The notes beneath the pieces were generated by a model that was not told the origin of the DNA, searched no databases, and saw only the letters and a list, made by a program, of their open reading frames with translations. A program made the position numbers and the translations under genes. From the NCBI GenBank assembly GCA_966112615.1, contig CBHWDO010000010.1, positions 1 through 64,000 on the forward strand: 64,000 nucleotides of DNA, given 5' to 3'. This DNA is from Flavitalea sp966112615. GTDB taxonomy: Bacteria; Bacteroidota; Bacteroidia; Chitinophagales; Chitinophagaceae. Of the stretch, positions 27,263 to 35,234 are shown in pieces (position 1 is the stretch's first letter; each line of letters starts with the position of its first letter).

Positions 27263-29707
27263 TTAAGACTTTGAAAAATTCATAGTGTAAGAAACATGTT
27301 CAGGCTTTTGATCCCTTTTCATGAATAATAGCCTGTAATAACCGCCGGCAGCCCATTTCGATACAAAATTGTCGTAGTACTTACTTCCGGGGTTTCCGCT
27401 TTGGCCCCCAGGATAAATACCATAGGCTTCCACATCATCGGTAAGATGAACGATCATCTTCCAGCTTGGAGCATGAAATTGCTTGGTGGCATTGATGATA
27501 TGTCTTCCGCCTCCTGTTTCAAGGTGAAAGCGGCTCAGGGCTTCCATTCTAAGCAAATGTCGCACACCGGAATCCTTATACTTTGACCATTTCAATTTGC
27601 CAGCTTTGTCAAGACCCTGTAACGCAGCTACGATCCTCACAAATGAATTTGTTGCTACTGCTTTTATATCTTCTTTTTCCGGAGTATTGACATTATCCAG
27701 GAACGCAAATGCAGTATCATAGATCAATGCTTCAGCCATGGTATAATCTTCAGGCCAGGTATATGGACCATCAATTTTGTCGAGTTCATCTTTCCAAACT
27801 TCGGTCTGCAAACTATCTACCCAGATCTTAAAGATGGTAGCACCTTCTTCTTTTGCATCGTTGCGCATGTTCCAGCCTGATACCAGGTCGAAATATCTTT
27901 GCTGGTCAGCACTTAACTGGTCTTTATTAACTGAGCGAAGCAGAACAGGCAATAATTCCTGCGCCAACAAATTGGCATTTTCATTCTGCAACTGCATCAT
28001 GTTAACGGGAGTAATATTATTCATAGAAGACAGGTACCTGTTAATGATCTTACCCCTGTACAGGTCATGGTATCCTCCGATATAATAAGGGTATGTTGAA
28101 TCAACAGGAAGCTGATTTGCACTGCTTACAAAACCTCTTGAAGGATTGATAAGATGTGGATTTTCATCCAAAGGAATATTGCCCTGCCACATGTAGGTAC
28201 TGTCTGTGCCTGGCATAATATAGTCGCCCTGTCTTCTCCACTTTGCCGGAAATGAAGCCTGCTGCCAGATGGCTATTTCATTTGATTTGGACGCGAATAC
28301 AAAATTTTGCCCGGGACAAACAAAGTTCCTGATGGCAACCAGGTAATCATCATAATTCTTTGCCTTGTTCAACAGGTAAAATGTTTTCAATTCATTGGAT
28401 GGCTCATGCGCTTTCCACTTTACAGCAAGGTTCTTTCCTCCGCTAACTCTTCCAGCACCGCTAAAGCTTTGATCGTACATCACCGGGCCGAAAACAGTAT
28501 AAGCAACAGTATCATAGAATTTTCCGCCGCCTTTGATATTGTACAGTTCAATATTGATGTCAGCGTTGATATATTCATTATTGAAAAGATATTGCTGCCT
28601 GCTTCCTTCTTTAAATTGAATTTCATAATAATCACGAACATCACGCATGGCATTGGTAACACCCCAGGCAATATGTTCATTGAACCCGATCACCACAGAA
28701 GGTGCTCCGGGAAAACTAGCACCATAAGCACTGAATTCTGGAGTAGTGATCTGGATCTCGAACCACAATGAAGGAAGGTTGACGCCGAGGTGCGGATCGT
28801 TACATAAAATAGGGCGACCGCTGGCTGTTTTACTTCCATTCACTGCCCAGTTATTACTTCCATTATCACGATCCGGTTTTATTTCAAGGATATTAGTGGA
28901 ATCATTTCCTGCGAAATACAATGAATCTGCGCTCGAAGGAATAATAACCTTTACACCCGCAGTATCAAAAAGAGTTCCTTTTGGTACTATCGGATCCAAT
29001 CCAATTTGAGTGATCGGGTAAAGTTGCTCTATTGAAAAACTGTTGAAGATCTTTCTTGCATTGGTGAATTCAATATCATTTTCTTCACCAGTCAGATCAT
29101 AACTCATGTATTTCAGGAAGAGGGCGGATTTCAGGTTACTCCATTTTTCAGGAGTATAATTTAGCAATCGATATTCTAAAGGAAGATCCTTTGTTGTCAT
29201 TTGTTCGATATAAGCATTCACTCCTGCAGTGTATGCATCCAACTCCTGTTTTGTTTCTACATCTTCTTCAAGCTTTCTCAGGGAATTCTTCGCTGCATAG
29301 ACCATCCCCAGCCTGCGCATATTGCGGTCATTGTTAAGTATGGCACTGTCAGGTCCAACACCCAATATTTCACTCAACCTTCCGGCTGCAGCATGTGTCT
29401 GGAATTCCATTTGCCACAACCTGAATTTTGCATGCAGGAAACCCTGTACAAAAAATGCATCCGACTCCTGCTCGGCAAAAATATGCGGCACCATTCTTTC
29501 GTCGAAGTAAACATTCGTCTTGCCCTTGAGTTGCGGGAACTGGAGGTCTTCAGAAAAATTCTTATTGACAGGTTCTGCATTCAACCAAAACCCATGTTGA
29601 GGGCTCAGGAATTTTCCCATGGGAGGTATGGATCCCAGAGATATGGATAATACAATTACCAGGGCAATTGTAGCTACCGCCGAAACAATGAATGGAATAA
29701 CTCTCAT
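27263..29707 (-). CDS. Penicillin acylase family Ntn-hydrolase
   Basis: The 814-residue precursor has a membrane-anchor or signal segment (residues 5-27). The alpha region contains GFLHAKFRLWQMEF and AAGRLSEILG near residue 95. The self-cleavage site is GSNNWAV, where serine 284 becomes the N-terminal nucleophile of the beta chain, followed by the DPHLG motif at 304-308. WGVTNAMRDVRDYY near residue 350 and ANLLAQELLPVLL are further family blocks. The family removes acyl groups from amides such as beta-lactams or acyl-homoserine lactones in the periplasm. The substrate here is unknown. It lies 48 bases after the BioF/KBL-type gene. Confidence 0.92.
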   Translation of the reverse strand: MRVIPFIVSAVATIALVIVLSISLGSIPPMGKFLSPQHGFWLNAEPVNKNFSEDLQFPQLKGKTNVYFDERMVPHIFAEQESDAFFVQGFLHAKFRLWQMEFQTHAAAGRLSEILGVGPDSAILNNDRNMRRLGMVYAAKNSLRKLEEDVETKQELDAYTAGVNAYIEQMTTKDLPLEYRLLNYTPEKWSNLKSALFLKYMSYDLTGEENDIEFTNARKIFNSFSIEQLYPITQIGLDPIVPKGTLFDTAGVKVIIPSSADSLYFAGNDSTNILEIKPDRDNGSNNWAVNGSKTASGRPILCNDPHLGVNLPSLWFEIQITTPEFSAYGASFPGAPSVVIGFNEHIAWGVTNAMRDVRDYYEIQFKEGSRQQYLFNNEYINADINIELYNIKGGGKFYDTVAYTVFGPVMYDQSFSGAGRVSGGKNLAVKWKAHEPSNELKTFYLLNKAKNYDDYLVAIRNFVCPGQNFVFASKSNEIAIWQQASFPAKWRRQGDYIMPGTDSTYMWQGNIPLDENPHLINPSRGFVSSANQLPVDSTYPYYIGGYHDLYRGKIINRYLSSMNNITPVNMMQLQNENANLLAQELLPVLLRSVNKDQLSADQQRYFDLVSGWNMRNDAKEEGATIFKIWVDSLQTEVWKDELDKIDGPYTWPEDYTMAEALIYDTAFAFLDNVNTPEKEDIKAVATNSFVRIVAALQGLDKAGKLKWSKYKDSGVRHLLRMEALSRFHLETGGGRHIINATKQFHAPSWKMIVHLTDDVEAYGIYPGGQSGNPGSKYYDNFVSKWAAGGYYRLLFMKRDQKPEHVSYTMNFSKS

Positions 29708-29755
29708 ATCAGGATTTAACGGGTGTTTAAACGCCTAAATGTATTAATAAAAGGA

Positions 29756-30826
29756 TTAAGAAAGACAATTAACCAGTTTTTGCAATTGATCTTTTGTATT
29801 GAAAGAATGCAGTACAATTCTCAAACGTTCTTTTCCCTGCGGAACAGTAGGATATAATATGGGCCTTACATCCAGTCCTGACTGTTGAATAGATTCTGCG
29901 AGTTTCCTGGATTCAATATTACCAGGAACTACAACACCCTGGATGGGAGTGATAGATTCAAGTTTTTCGTAAGCCATAAAGGCATGGCGAAATGTATGTA
30001 TAAGTTCCTGGAGTTGTAATCGTTCCTGTTCCATTCCAGGAAACAGATCATATGAATGAGAAATGGATGCAATGGATGAAGGAGGAAGCGCAGTTGTATA
30101 GATGAAAGCCCTTGAGAAATTGATCAAATAATCACGAAGATCTTTTGATCCTAAAATGATTGCTCCGTGGGCACCGCAGGCTTTTCCAAATGTATGGATT
30201 CGTGCAAAGCATTGATCCTGCAATCCGAGATGCCGAACAAGTCCTTCTCCCTGATCCCCAATCACACCTGTAGCATGTGCCTCATCAACTATAAGATGTG
30301 CTTTATATTTTTTGCATAGTTGAGATATGGATTGCAATGGCGCCATATCTCCATCCATGGAGAATACAGATTCGGTGATCACGTAAATTTCCCCGGAAGC
30401 ATTTTTCAATTTCTTTTCCAGGTCTTGGGTGTCATTATGATCAAAAGAAATGGAATGAGCGAAACTTAATCGCATGCCATCGCGAATAGAAGCATGACTA
30501 AGTTTATCATAAATATATGTATCCCCTTTTTGTGCCAGGCAGCTCAACAATCCAACATTTGCATCATACCCTGAGTTGAAGATCAAGCCTGCTTCTGCAT
30601 GGTGAAAATCAGCGATCTTTTTTTCCGTTTTTTCTACAAGGGAATAATTTCCACTCAGCAACCTGGATCCACCTGCACCATGTGCATATGAATGGGATGA
30701 CAGCAGGTTATTGGTTGCAATTCCCAGGTAATCGTTGGAACAAAAATCAACCATGCCTTCAGTTAGTTTAAGGCTCCTGAAAGCATGTTGTTCGATACGT
30801 TGATTGAGTTTATCCTGGATGGTCAT
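29756..30826 (-). CDS. PLP-dependent 2-oxoamine synthase (BioF/KBL family)
   Basis: About 356 residues. It shows FCSNDYLGIATN near the N-terminus, the glycine-rich HGAGGSRLLSGNYS block, the PLP-binding DEAHATGVIGDQGEG, and the Schiff-base lysine in HTFGKACGAHGA. These define the alpha-oxoamine synthase family, and the closest fit is 8-amino-7-oxononanoate synthase of biotin synthesis. No other bio gene is near, so KBL or another acyl-CoA/amino acid condensing enzyme remains possible. The start is ATG at 30826 (MTIQDKL). A longer frame from 30916 reads through palindromic and tandem repeats and is not credible as protein. Confidence 0.82.
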   Translation of the reverse strand: MTIQDKLNQRIEQHAFRSLKLTEGMVDFCSNDYLGIATNNLLSSHSYAHGAGGSRLLSGNYSLVEKTEKKIADFHHAEAGLIFNSGYDANVGLLSCLAQKGDTYIYDKLSHASIRDGMRLSFAHSISFDHNDTQDLEKKLKNASGEIYVITESVFSMDGDMAPLQSISQLCKKYKAHLIVDEAHATGVIGDQGEGLVRHLGLQDQCFARIHTFGKACGAHGAIILGSKDLRDYLINFSRAFIYTTALPPSSIASISHSYDLFPGMEQERLQLQELIHTFRHAFMAYEKLESITPIQGVVVPGNIESRKLAESIQQSGLDVRPILYPTVPQGKERLRIVLHSFNTKDQLQKLVNCLS

Positions 30827-30848
30827 ATTTTTTAAATTATAAACCTGG

Positions 30849-30883
30849 CGTTCAGCCCGCTTCGCTTCGCTCGCGTTCTGCCC
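30849..30883. repeat. Palindromic intergenic element, copy C (single arm)
   Basis: One arm only: CGTTCAGCCCGCTTCGC through GCGTTCTGCCC. It is the closest match to the left arm of copy F read in reverse complement. It is followed immediately by an 8-bp tandem repeat. Confidence 0.78.
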
Positions 30884-30888
30884 AGTCT

Positions 30889-30926
30889 TCATGTCTCCGC
30901 GTCTCCATGTCTCCATGTCTTCCCTT
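30889..30926. repeat. 8-bp tandem repeat (CATGTCTC)
   Basis: Four to five degenerate units of CATGTCTC/CGCGTCTC. The reverse complement unit ACATGGAG recurs at 55498-55531. Confidence 0.75.
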
Positions 30927-30993
30927 CAACCCAACCAACTTCGTTGGTTGTTCAGCCGGGCAGGTTCAGCCCACCCTCTGGGTGGTCAGCCCC
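30927..30993. repeat. Composite hairpin region with TTCAGCC fragments before the miaE stop
   Basis: Two small hairpins (AACCAACTTCGTTGGTT and CCACCCTCTGGGTGG) alternate with GTTCAGCC pieces of the palindromic element. There is no U-tract in either direction, so a plain terminator is unlikely. Confidence 0.6.
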
Positions 30994-31590
30994 TTAATGC
31001 ATCCTATCCCCCCTCACTTCCAACCCCTTCATCACTTCAGCCTCAAAAGCCAGCCATTCCTTCCATCTCTTACGGGTCATTTCTTCTCCCAGGTATTCTT
31101 CTGCAAGTTCTATGAACATGTGGTAATGACCTGCTTCACTTTCCATGAAACGACGATAAAAATTCTTCAGGTATTCATCTTCCAGTCCTTCACTCAATCG
31201 TTTGAAACGCTCGCAGCTCCTGGCTTCTATCAAAGCAAAGATGAGCAGTTTATCGAGCAGTACTTCCTGCGGACTACCACCTTTGCGCTGAAATTCCATC
31301 AGCTTGTTTACATATAGATCCTTGCGCTGCTTGCCCAACTTTAAACCTCTTTTATTCAGTTCATTCAGCACCAATCTGAAATGCCCCCATTCTTCAGTTA
31401 CGATGGGTGCAAGCTCACTCACCAGTTTTTCTTTCTCACTATATCGTTGTATGAGTGAAATACAACTGGTTGCAGCCTTCTGCTCGCAATAAGCATGATC
31501 GGTCAGGATCTCTTCCAATGAGATCTCTGCAAGGTTTACCCAACGCGGATCAGTGGGCAATTGCAATCCTAAAATATTCTTCTCTTCCAT
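30994..31590 (-). CDS. miaE: tRNA-(ms2io6A)-hydroxylase
   Basis: The 198-residue protein is a ferritin-like four-helix diiron enzyme. Ligand helices show DHAYCEQKAATS near residue 30, TEEWGHFRLVLNEL near residue 65 (ExxH), EARSCERF near residue 118 and ESEAGHYHMFIELA near residue 150 (ExxH). MiaE hydroxylates the isopentenyl side chain of the modified adenosine at position 37 of tRNAs that read U-starting codons, using oxygen. Its ATG overlaps the stop of the upstream glycosylase-like gene as TAATG, so the two are coupled. No miaB or miaA gene is nearby. Confidence 0.93.
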   Translation of the reverse strand: MEEKNILGLQLPTDPRWVNLAEISLEEILTDHAYCEQKAATSCISLIQRYSEKEKLVSELAPIVTEEWGHFRLVLNELNKRGLKLGKQRKDLYVNKLMEFQRKGGSPQEVLLDKLLIFALIEARSCERFKRLSEGLEDEYLKNFYRRFMESEAGHYHMFIELAEEYLGEEMTRKRWKEWLAFEAEVMKGLEVRGDRMH

Positions 31591-32276
31591 TAACCTACAA
31601 TTGATAATTCCTGTAAATACTTATCTACAAATTCCTGGATTCTTTTTCTCCTGTATTGCATCACCCAGCGTGGATGAGATAAAGGAATGATTCTTTCAAA
31701 GAATTTATATTTTTCGTTCAGCTTTGAAAAGATTTTAAAATTGGTTCCTTCACCCAAACAATAGCAGAACCTTTCGGGATCCATTATTTCAATCTGCTCC
31801 CTAATACATTGAACAATGAAGGGTTCACTATCTTTCAGCAACTGCTTGTCATCATAATAATTGAGGTTAATCCCATTCTTGGTAAAGCCTAACGGAGATA
31901 ATGCAGTGATAAAAAATCTTCCATAAAACTTTTCGGCACCGCCAAATGCATTGATGACCTCATAAACAAATATGGAAGATAATTCTGCTTTCTGCTGGAA
32001 AGGATTATCTATTCCACAGTCATACTTTAACCGTATTGGGTCTGTAAAAGGCACCCCGGTTATACCGCCTCCAAATCTGCCCGGGTTGATCCCAAAGATC
32101 ATGCAGCGCCGTTCCGAATCACTGTAAAACTTCTCGTAAAACAGGCGGGTATATTTCCAGGATTCTGCATCGTGAAAGGGATTCATTACTTCAATTCCCT
32201 CACCCAAAGGAAAATCCGGCTGCAACGACCTGTAAAAATCAAGTATGATAGATGCCTGTGTTTTAATATTGTCCAT
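31590..32276 (-). CDS. SMUG1-like uracil-DNA glycosylase family protein
   Basis: About 228 residues. It has the SMUG1-like active-site block FGINPGRFGGGITGVPF near residue 63 and the C-terminal SHPRWVMQYRR block near residue 205. The central segment INAFGGAEKFYGRFFITAL also fits the UDG fold. The family 1 GQDPYHG motif is absent; asparagine in GINPG is the expected catalytic-position residue in SMUG-type enzymes. It probably excises uracil or oxidised pyrimidines from DNA, giving this genome a second glycosylase beside ung at 7.8 kb. The start at 32276 (MDNIKTQ) is preferred, since the ATG at 32312 lies only 14 bases from the divergent gene. Confidence 0.82.
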   Translation of the reverse strand: MDNIKTQASIILDFYRSLQPDFPLGEGIEVMNPFHDAESWKYTRLFYEKFYSDSERRCMIFGINPGRFGGGITGVPFTDPIRLKYDCGIDNPFQQKAELSSIFVYEVINAFGGAEKFYGRFFITALSPLGFTKNGINLNYYDDKQLLKDSEPFIVQCIREQIEIMDPERFCYCLGEGTNFKIFSKLNEKYKFFERIIPLSHPRWVMQYRRKRIQEFVDKYLQELSIVG

Positions 32277-32326
32277 ATCTTTCACCAGTAAAGGTATCGC
32301 CAAACCGGGCAAAAATAATTCTTTGC

Positions 32327-33403
32327 ATGAACATCGAAACAGTTAAGAAAGCTGCAGCGCAATATGGATCAGGAGAGCCTGATGTTGAGATCCTTGGACA
32401 GGGATTGATTCACCGAACCTATAAAGTCACCTATCCGGATCATCATGCTATAGTGTTGCAGTGTCTTAATCACCGAACCTTCCCGCTTCCGGAAAATATA
32501 ATAAGCAATTACAGGACTTTATGGAACTATTTGTCCAATATACATCCTGCACGGATCTCCATTCCTTCCTTATTGCTAACCATCCATGGCAAGAACCTTT
32601 TCCTCGATGAAGAAGGAAATTTCTGGAGGGCAACAGAATACATTCACAACAGCTTTTCACTGGCCCATTCGCGAAATGAAAAAGAAGTCTATTTAGCAGC
32701 CAAATGCTTTGGAAGCTTTACCGCGCAGCTTTCACAACTGGATGCAAACAGTTTGCATACCATACTGCCCAATTTTCATGACCTCAGTTTCAGGTTTCAG
32801 CAATTTGAAGATGCTATAAAATCAGCATCCCTTCACAGACTGATGCGTTCCACCCACCTGATATCTGAAATGAGAGAAAGGCAGCACCTGCTCAAACTTC
32901 ATCAAAGGATTGTATCGGAAGACTGTTTCCAGCTAAGGGTAATGCACCACGACTGTAAGATCAGTAATATCCTGTTCGATGAAGATACCAACAAACCAGT
33001 TTGCCCGGTTGACCTTGACACTACCATGGCCGGGTATTTCTATTCAGACCTTGGCGATATGATCAGGACCATGACCCCAACAGAAAATGAACAAAGTACC
33101 AGCTGGGAAAGTATTGATGTGGTTCCTGAATTATACGAAGCTGTTTTCAAAGGATACCTGGAAGGATCAGGAAACATTTTTACTGATGAAGAAAAACTTC
33201 ACCTGCACAGTGCCGGACTGATCCTGACCTATATGCAAACATTAAGGTTTCTTGCGGACTTTTTAAACAATGATACCTATTACAAAACAACCCACTTAGA
33301 AGAGAACCTTCATCGTGCATTGAATCAATTGATCCTTTTACAGAAATTGGAGTCCTTCCTGATTTCCAGATATAATTATGATGCTAAGGAACTATTGAAA
33401 TAA
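32327..33403 (+). CDS. APH-family phosphotransferase (sugar or amino-sugar kinase-like)
   Basis: The 358-residue protein has the aminoglycoside phosphotransferase/choline kinase fold. The N-lobe begins with EILGQGLIHRTYKVTY. The catalytic loop is MHHDCKISNILFDED near residue 207, with HxD-like spacing and a conserved asparagine. The metal-binding motif is PVDLDTTM near residue 228. This pattern is close to N-acetylhexosamine 1-kinase (NahK-like) and homoserine kinase-like proteins. The substrate is inferred to be a small sugar or alcohol, not an antibiotic. It is divergent from the glycosylase gene and its last 28 bases overlap the end of the convergent GSCFA gene. Confidence 0.82.
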   Translation: MNIETVKKAAAQYGSGEPDVEILGQGLIHRTYKVTYPDHHAIVLQCLNHRTFPLPENIISNYRTLWNYLSNIHPARISIPSLLLTIHGKNLFLDEEGNFWRATEYIHNSFSLAHSRNEKEVYLAAKCFGSFTAQLSQLDANSLHTILPNFHDLSFRFQQFEDAIKSASLHRLMRSTHLISEMRERQHLLKLHQRIVSEDCFQLRVMHHDCKISNILFDEDTNKPVCPVDLDTTMAGYFYSDLGDMIRTMTPTENEQSTSWESIDVVPELYEAVFKGYLEGSGNIFTDEEKLHLHSAGLILTYMQTLRFLADFLNNDTYYKTTHLEENLHRALNQLILLQKLESFLISRYNYDAKELLK

Positions 33404-34371
33404 GCCTCCTCCGCTGAAAGATCTATGTGAGGATATTGTTGTTTCAATTGCTGGATCCTTTGAAGGTTTGATCTTAAAAACTGTTGGTGAGATTGGCTTT
33501 CAGGCTGGAATGGACGATGTTGCATTGATTTTATCAATACCTCTATTTCCTCTGTAATTTTCCTGGATCTTTCATTTACAAAAGCACCAAGGAATTTTTC
33601 AATCACATAACTCACTGCCTGGTGATTTGGATGAACCATATCTTCTTTATAGAAACGGTAATCCCTTAATACATCGATCACCAATTCATATGCAGGAAAA
33701 TAATACAGCCTGTCGAATTTATTGACCAGGTGATGCACCACTTCAAGCAATCGTGCTTTACTTCTATTGTTTTCGACTATACCATCTTTGATATGTCTAA
33801 CCGGACTAACGGTGAAGATCACACGAAGATCAGGATTGAAGTGAAAAATTTGATGAAGACAATTATCCAGTGCTGAATTGATCTTTTCAATACTGAGCAA
33901 AGTCTTATTGAAATTCGAAGCAGGAACTTTGTGACAATTTGCAACAGACAAATTCTTCCCGATGAGTTTATAATGAAAGGAAGTACCAAGTGTAATGATA
34001 AGCCATTTTGCACTCTTTAAAAATGTATGTGCAGTTTGTTGTGAGTGAATGATATCAGCTTTTACCTGCTCACTATTCAAACCAGAAAACCTGCTGTGAT
34101 GCTGCCAGCTAAAGTAAATATCTCCCTGTTGATACAATTCGATATTCCTGTAATGGTCCGGCTTTGTATATGCAGTTAAAGCATTCGCAATACTGACCGG
34201 ATCAAATAGAATTCCATTAGGATTTTGCAGGGTTTGATATTTGTGTTCTGCCAGGAAATCGCCGATATGCTCTGTAAAGCAGGAGCCCATGACGAGGATC
34301 CCATCGCGATGATCAATCAGTTCTGAGGATACTGGAATAGAAAGATCAAGCATGAATTCTTGAGCAGCCAT
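33376..34371 (-). CDS. GSCFA-domain protein (SGNH-like hydrolase)
   Basis: The 331-residue protein shows the family-defining block LVMGSCFTEHIGDFL (serine 30 and cysteine 31), then NPNGILFDPVSI, IITLGTSFHY near residue 127, and the C-terminal DMVHPN block with aspartate 244 and histidine 247. Serine, aspartate and histidine in these places resemble the SGNH/PC-esterase catalytic triad. Substrate and location are unknown; there is no signal peptide. The gene begins 8 bases after the HMG-CoA lyase gene, on the same strand, so the two probably act in one operon. Confidence 0.88.
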   Translation of the reverse strand: MAAQEFMLDLSIPVSSELIDHRDGILVMGSCFTEHIGDFLAEHKYQTLQNPNGILFDPVSIANALTAYTKPDHYRNIELYQQGDIYFSWQHHSRFSGLNSEQVKADIIHSQQTAHTFLKSAKWLIITLGTSFHYKLIGKNLSVANCHKVPASNFNKTLLSIEKINSALDNCLHQIFHFNPDLRVIFTVSPVRHIKDGIVENNRSKARLLEVVHHLVNKFDRLYYFPAYELVIDVLRDYRFYKEDMVHPNHQAVSYVIEKFLGAFVNERSRKITEEIEVLIKSMQHRPFQPESQSHQQFLRSNLQRIQQLKQQYPHIDLSAEEAYFNSSLAS

Positions 34372-34379
34372 ATATAATT

Positions 34380-35234
34380 TTAAAATATTTCAGAAGCCAG
34401 TTCGGAAGAGGCTTTAAGCGCTTTTTTATCCAGTATTGGCATCCATTGATGCGCATCAATGTATTGAACCAGTTCTTCCGTATTAATATTACCCACCAGG
34501 TGGTCATTGGCAAAAGGACAACCCCCAATACCTTTCATTGCCGAATCGATCCTGTAACAACCTGCTCTTAAGGCTGCATCTATTTTGCTTTTCCAGTTAT
34601 CAGGTTTTGCATGCAAATGAACACCAATCTCAATTCCAGGAAAACCATCCCTGCAAACACTGAACAGGTCATATACCTGTTGGGCAGTTGCCACACCCAC
34701 TGTATCTGCAAGAGAAACGATTTTCACACCTGTATCAATGATCTTCTTGATCCATTCTGTCACTAACTCGTAGGAATATGAATCGCCGTAAGGATTTCCA
34801 AAACCCATTGAAATATAAATAACCGGCTCTTTTTTGGCTTCACTACATAATTTAGCTATCTGCTTTACGACTTCCAGCGAAGCTTCAATACCTGCATTGG
34901 TATTTCTTTGCTGAAATGTCTCCGAAATTGAAAATGGATATCCCAGGAAATCAACCTGGCTGAACCCGCAGGCTGTTTCAGCTCCTCTTACATTTGCAAC
35001 AATGGTCAGCAGTTTGGTTTTGGTACCCGAAAGATCAAGTGCATTGATCACTTCAGCCGTATCTGCCATTTGAGGCACTGCTTTAGGAGAAACAAAACTT
35101 CCACAATCGAGTGTATGAAAACCCACGCCCAGCAAGGTCTGCAGGTATTCTATCTTTTTATCAGTAGAGATCTGAACAGGCCAGCCTTGCATGGCATCCC
35201 GCGGACATTCTACCAGCTTTAGCATATTTTCCAT
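34380..35234 (-). CDS. Hydroxymethylglutaryl-CoA lyase
   Basis: About 284 residues, a TIM-barrel enzyme of the HMGL-like family. It has the N-terminal LVECPRDAMQ block (catalytic arginine and metal-binding aspartate), GVHLHAKPDNW near residue 206 with the two metal-binding histidines, and GIGGCPFANDHLVGN near residue 237 with the loop cysteine and asparagine. Together these match HMG-CoA lyase rather than isopropylmalate synthase. It splits HMG-CoA into acetyl-CoA and acetoacetate, the last step of leucine breakdown. The ATG at 35234 overlaps the HTH gene stop as TGATG. No other leucine-degradation gene is in the window. Confidence 0.9.
   Translation of the reverse strand: MENMLKLVECPRDAMQGWPVQISTDKKIEYLQTLLGVGFHTLDCGSFVSPKAVPQMADTAEVINALDLSGTKTKLLTIVANVRGAETACGFSQVDFLGYPFSISETFQQRNTNAGIEASLEVVKQIAKLCSEAKKEPVIYISMGFGNPYGDSYSYELVTEWIKKIIDTGVKIVSLADTVGVATAQQVYDLFSVCRDGFPGIEIGVHLHAKPDNWKSKIDAALRAGCYRIDSAMKGIGGCPFANDHLVGNINTEELVQYIDAHQWMPILDKKALKASSELASEIF

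Noticed and set aside
30827..30916. N-terminal extension of the BioF-like protein from the ATG at 30916
   Set aside because: The extra 30 residues are read from repeat sequence and do not match the start of the enzyme family.
32327..33403. Antibiotic resistance aminoglycoside phosphotransferase
   Set aside because: The family fold is shared, but the sequence is closer to amino-sugar kinase type proteins and nothing around it suggests resistance.
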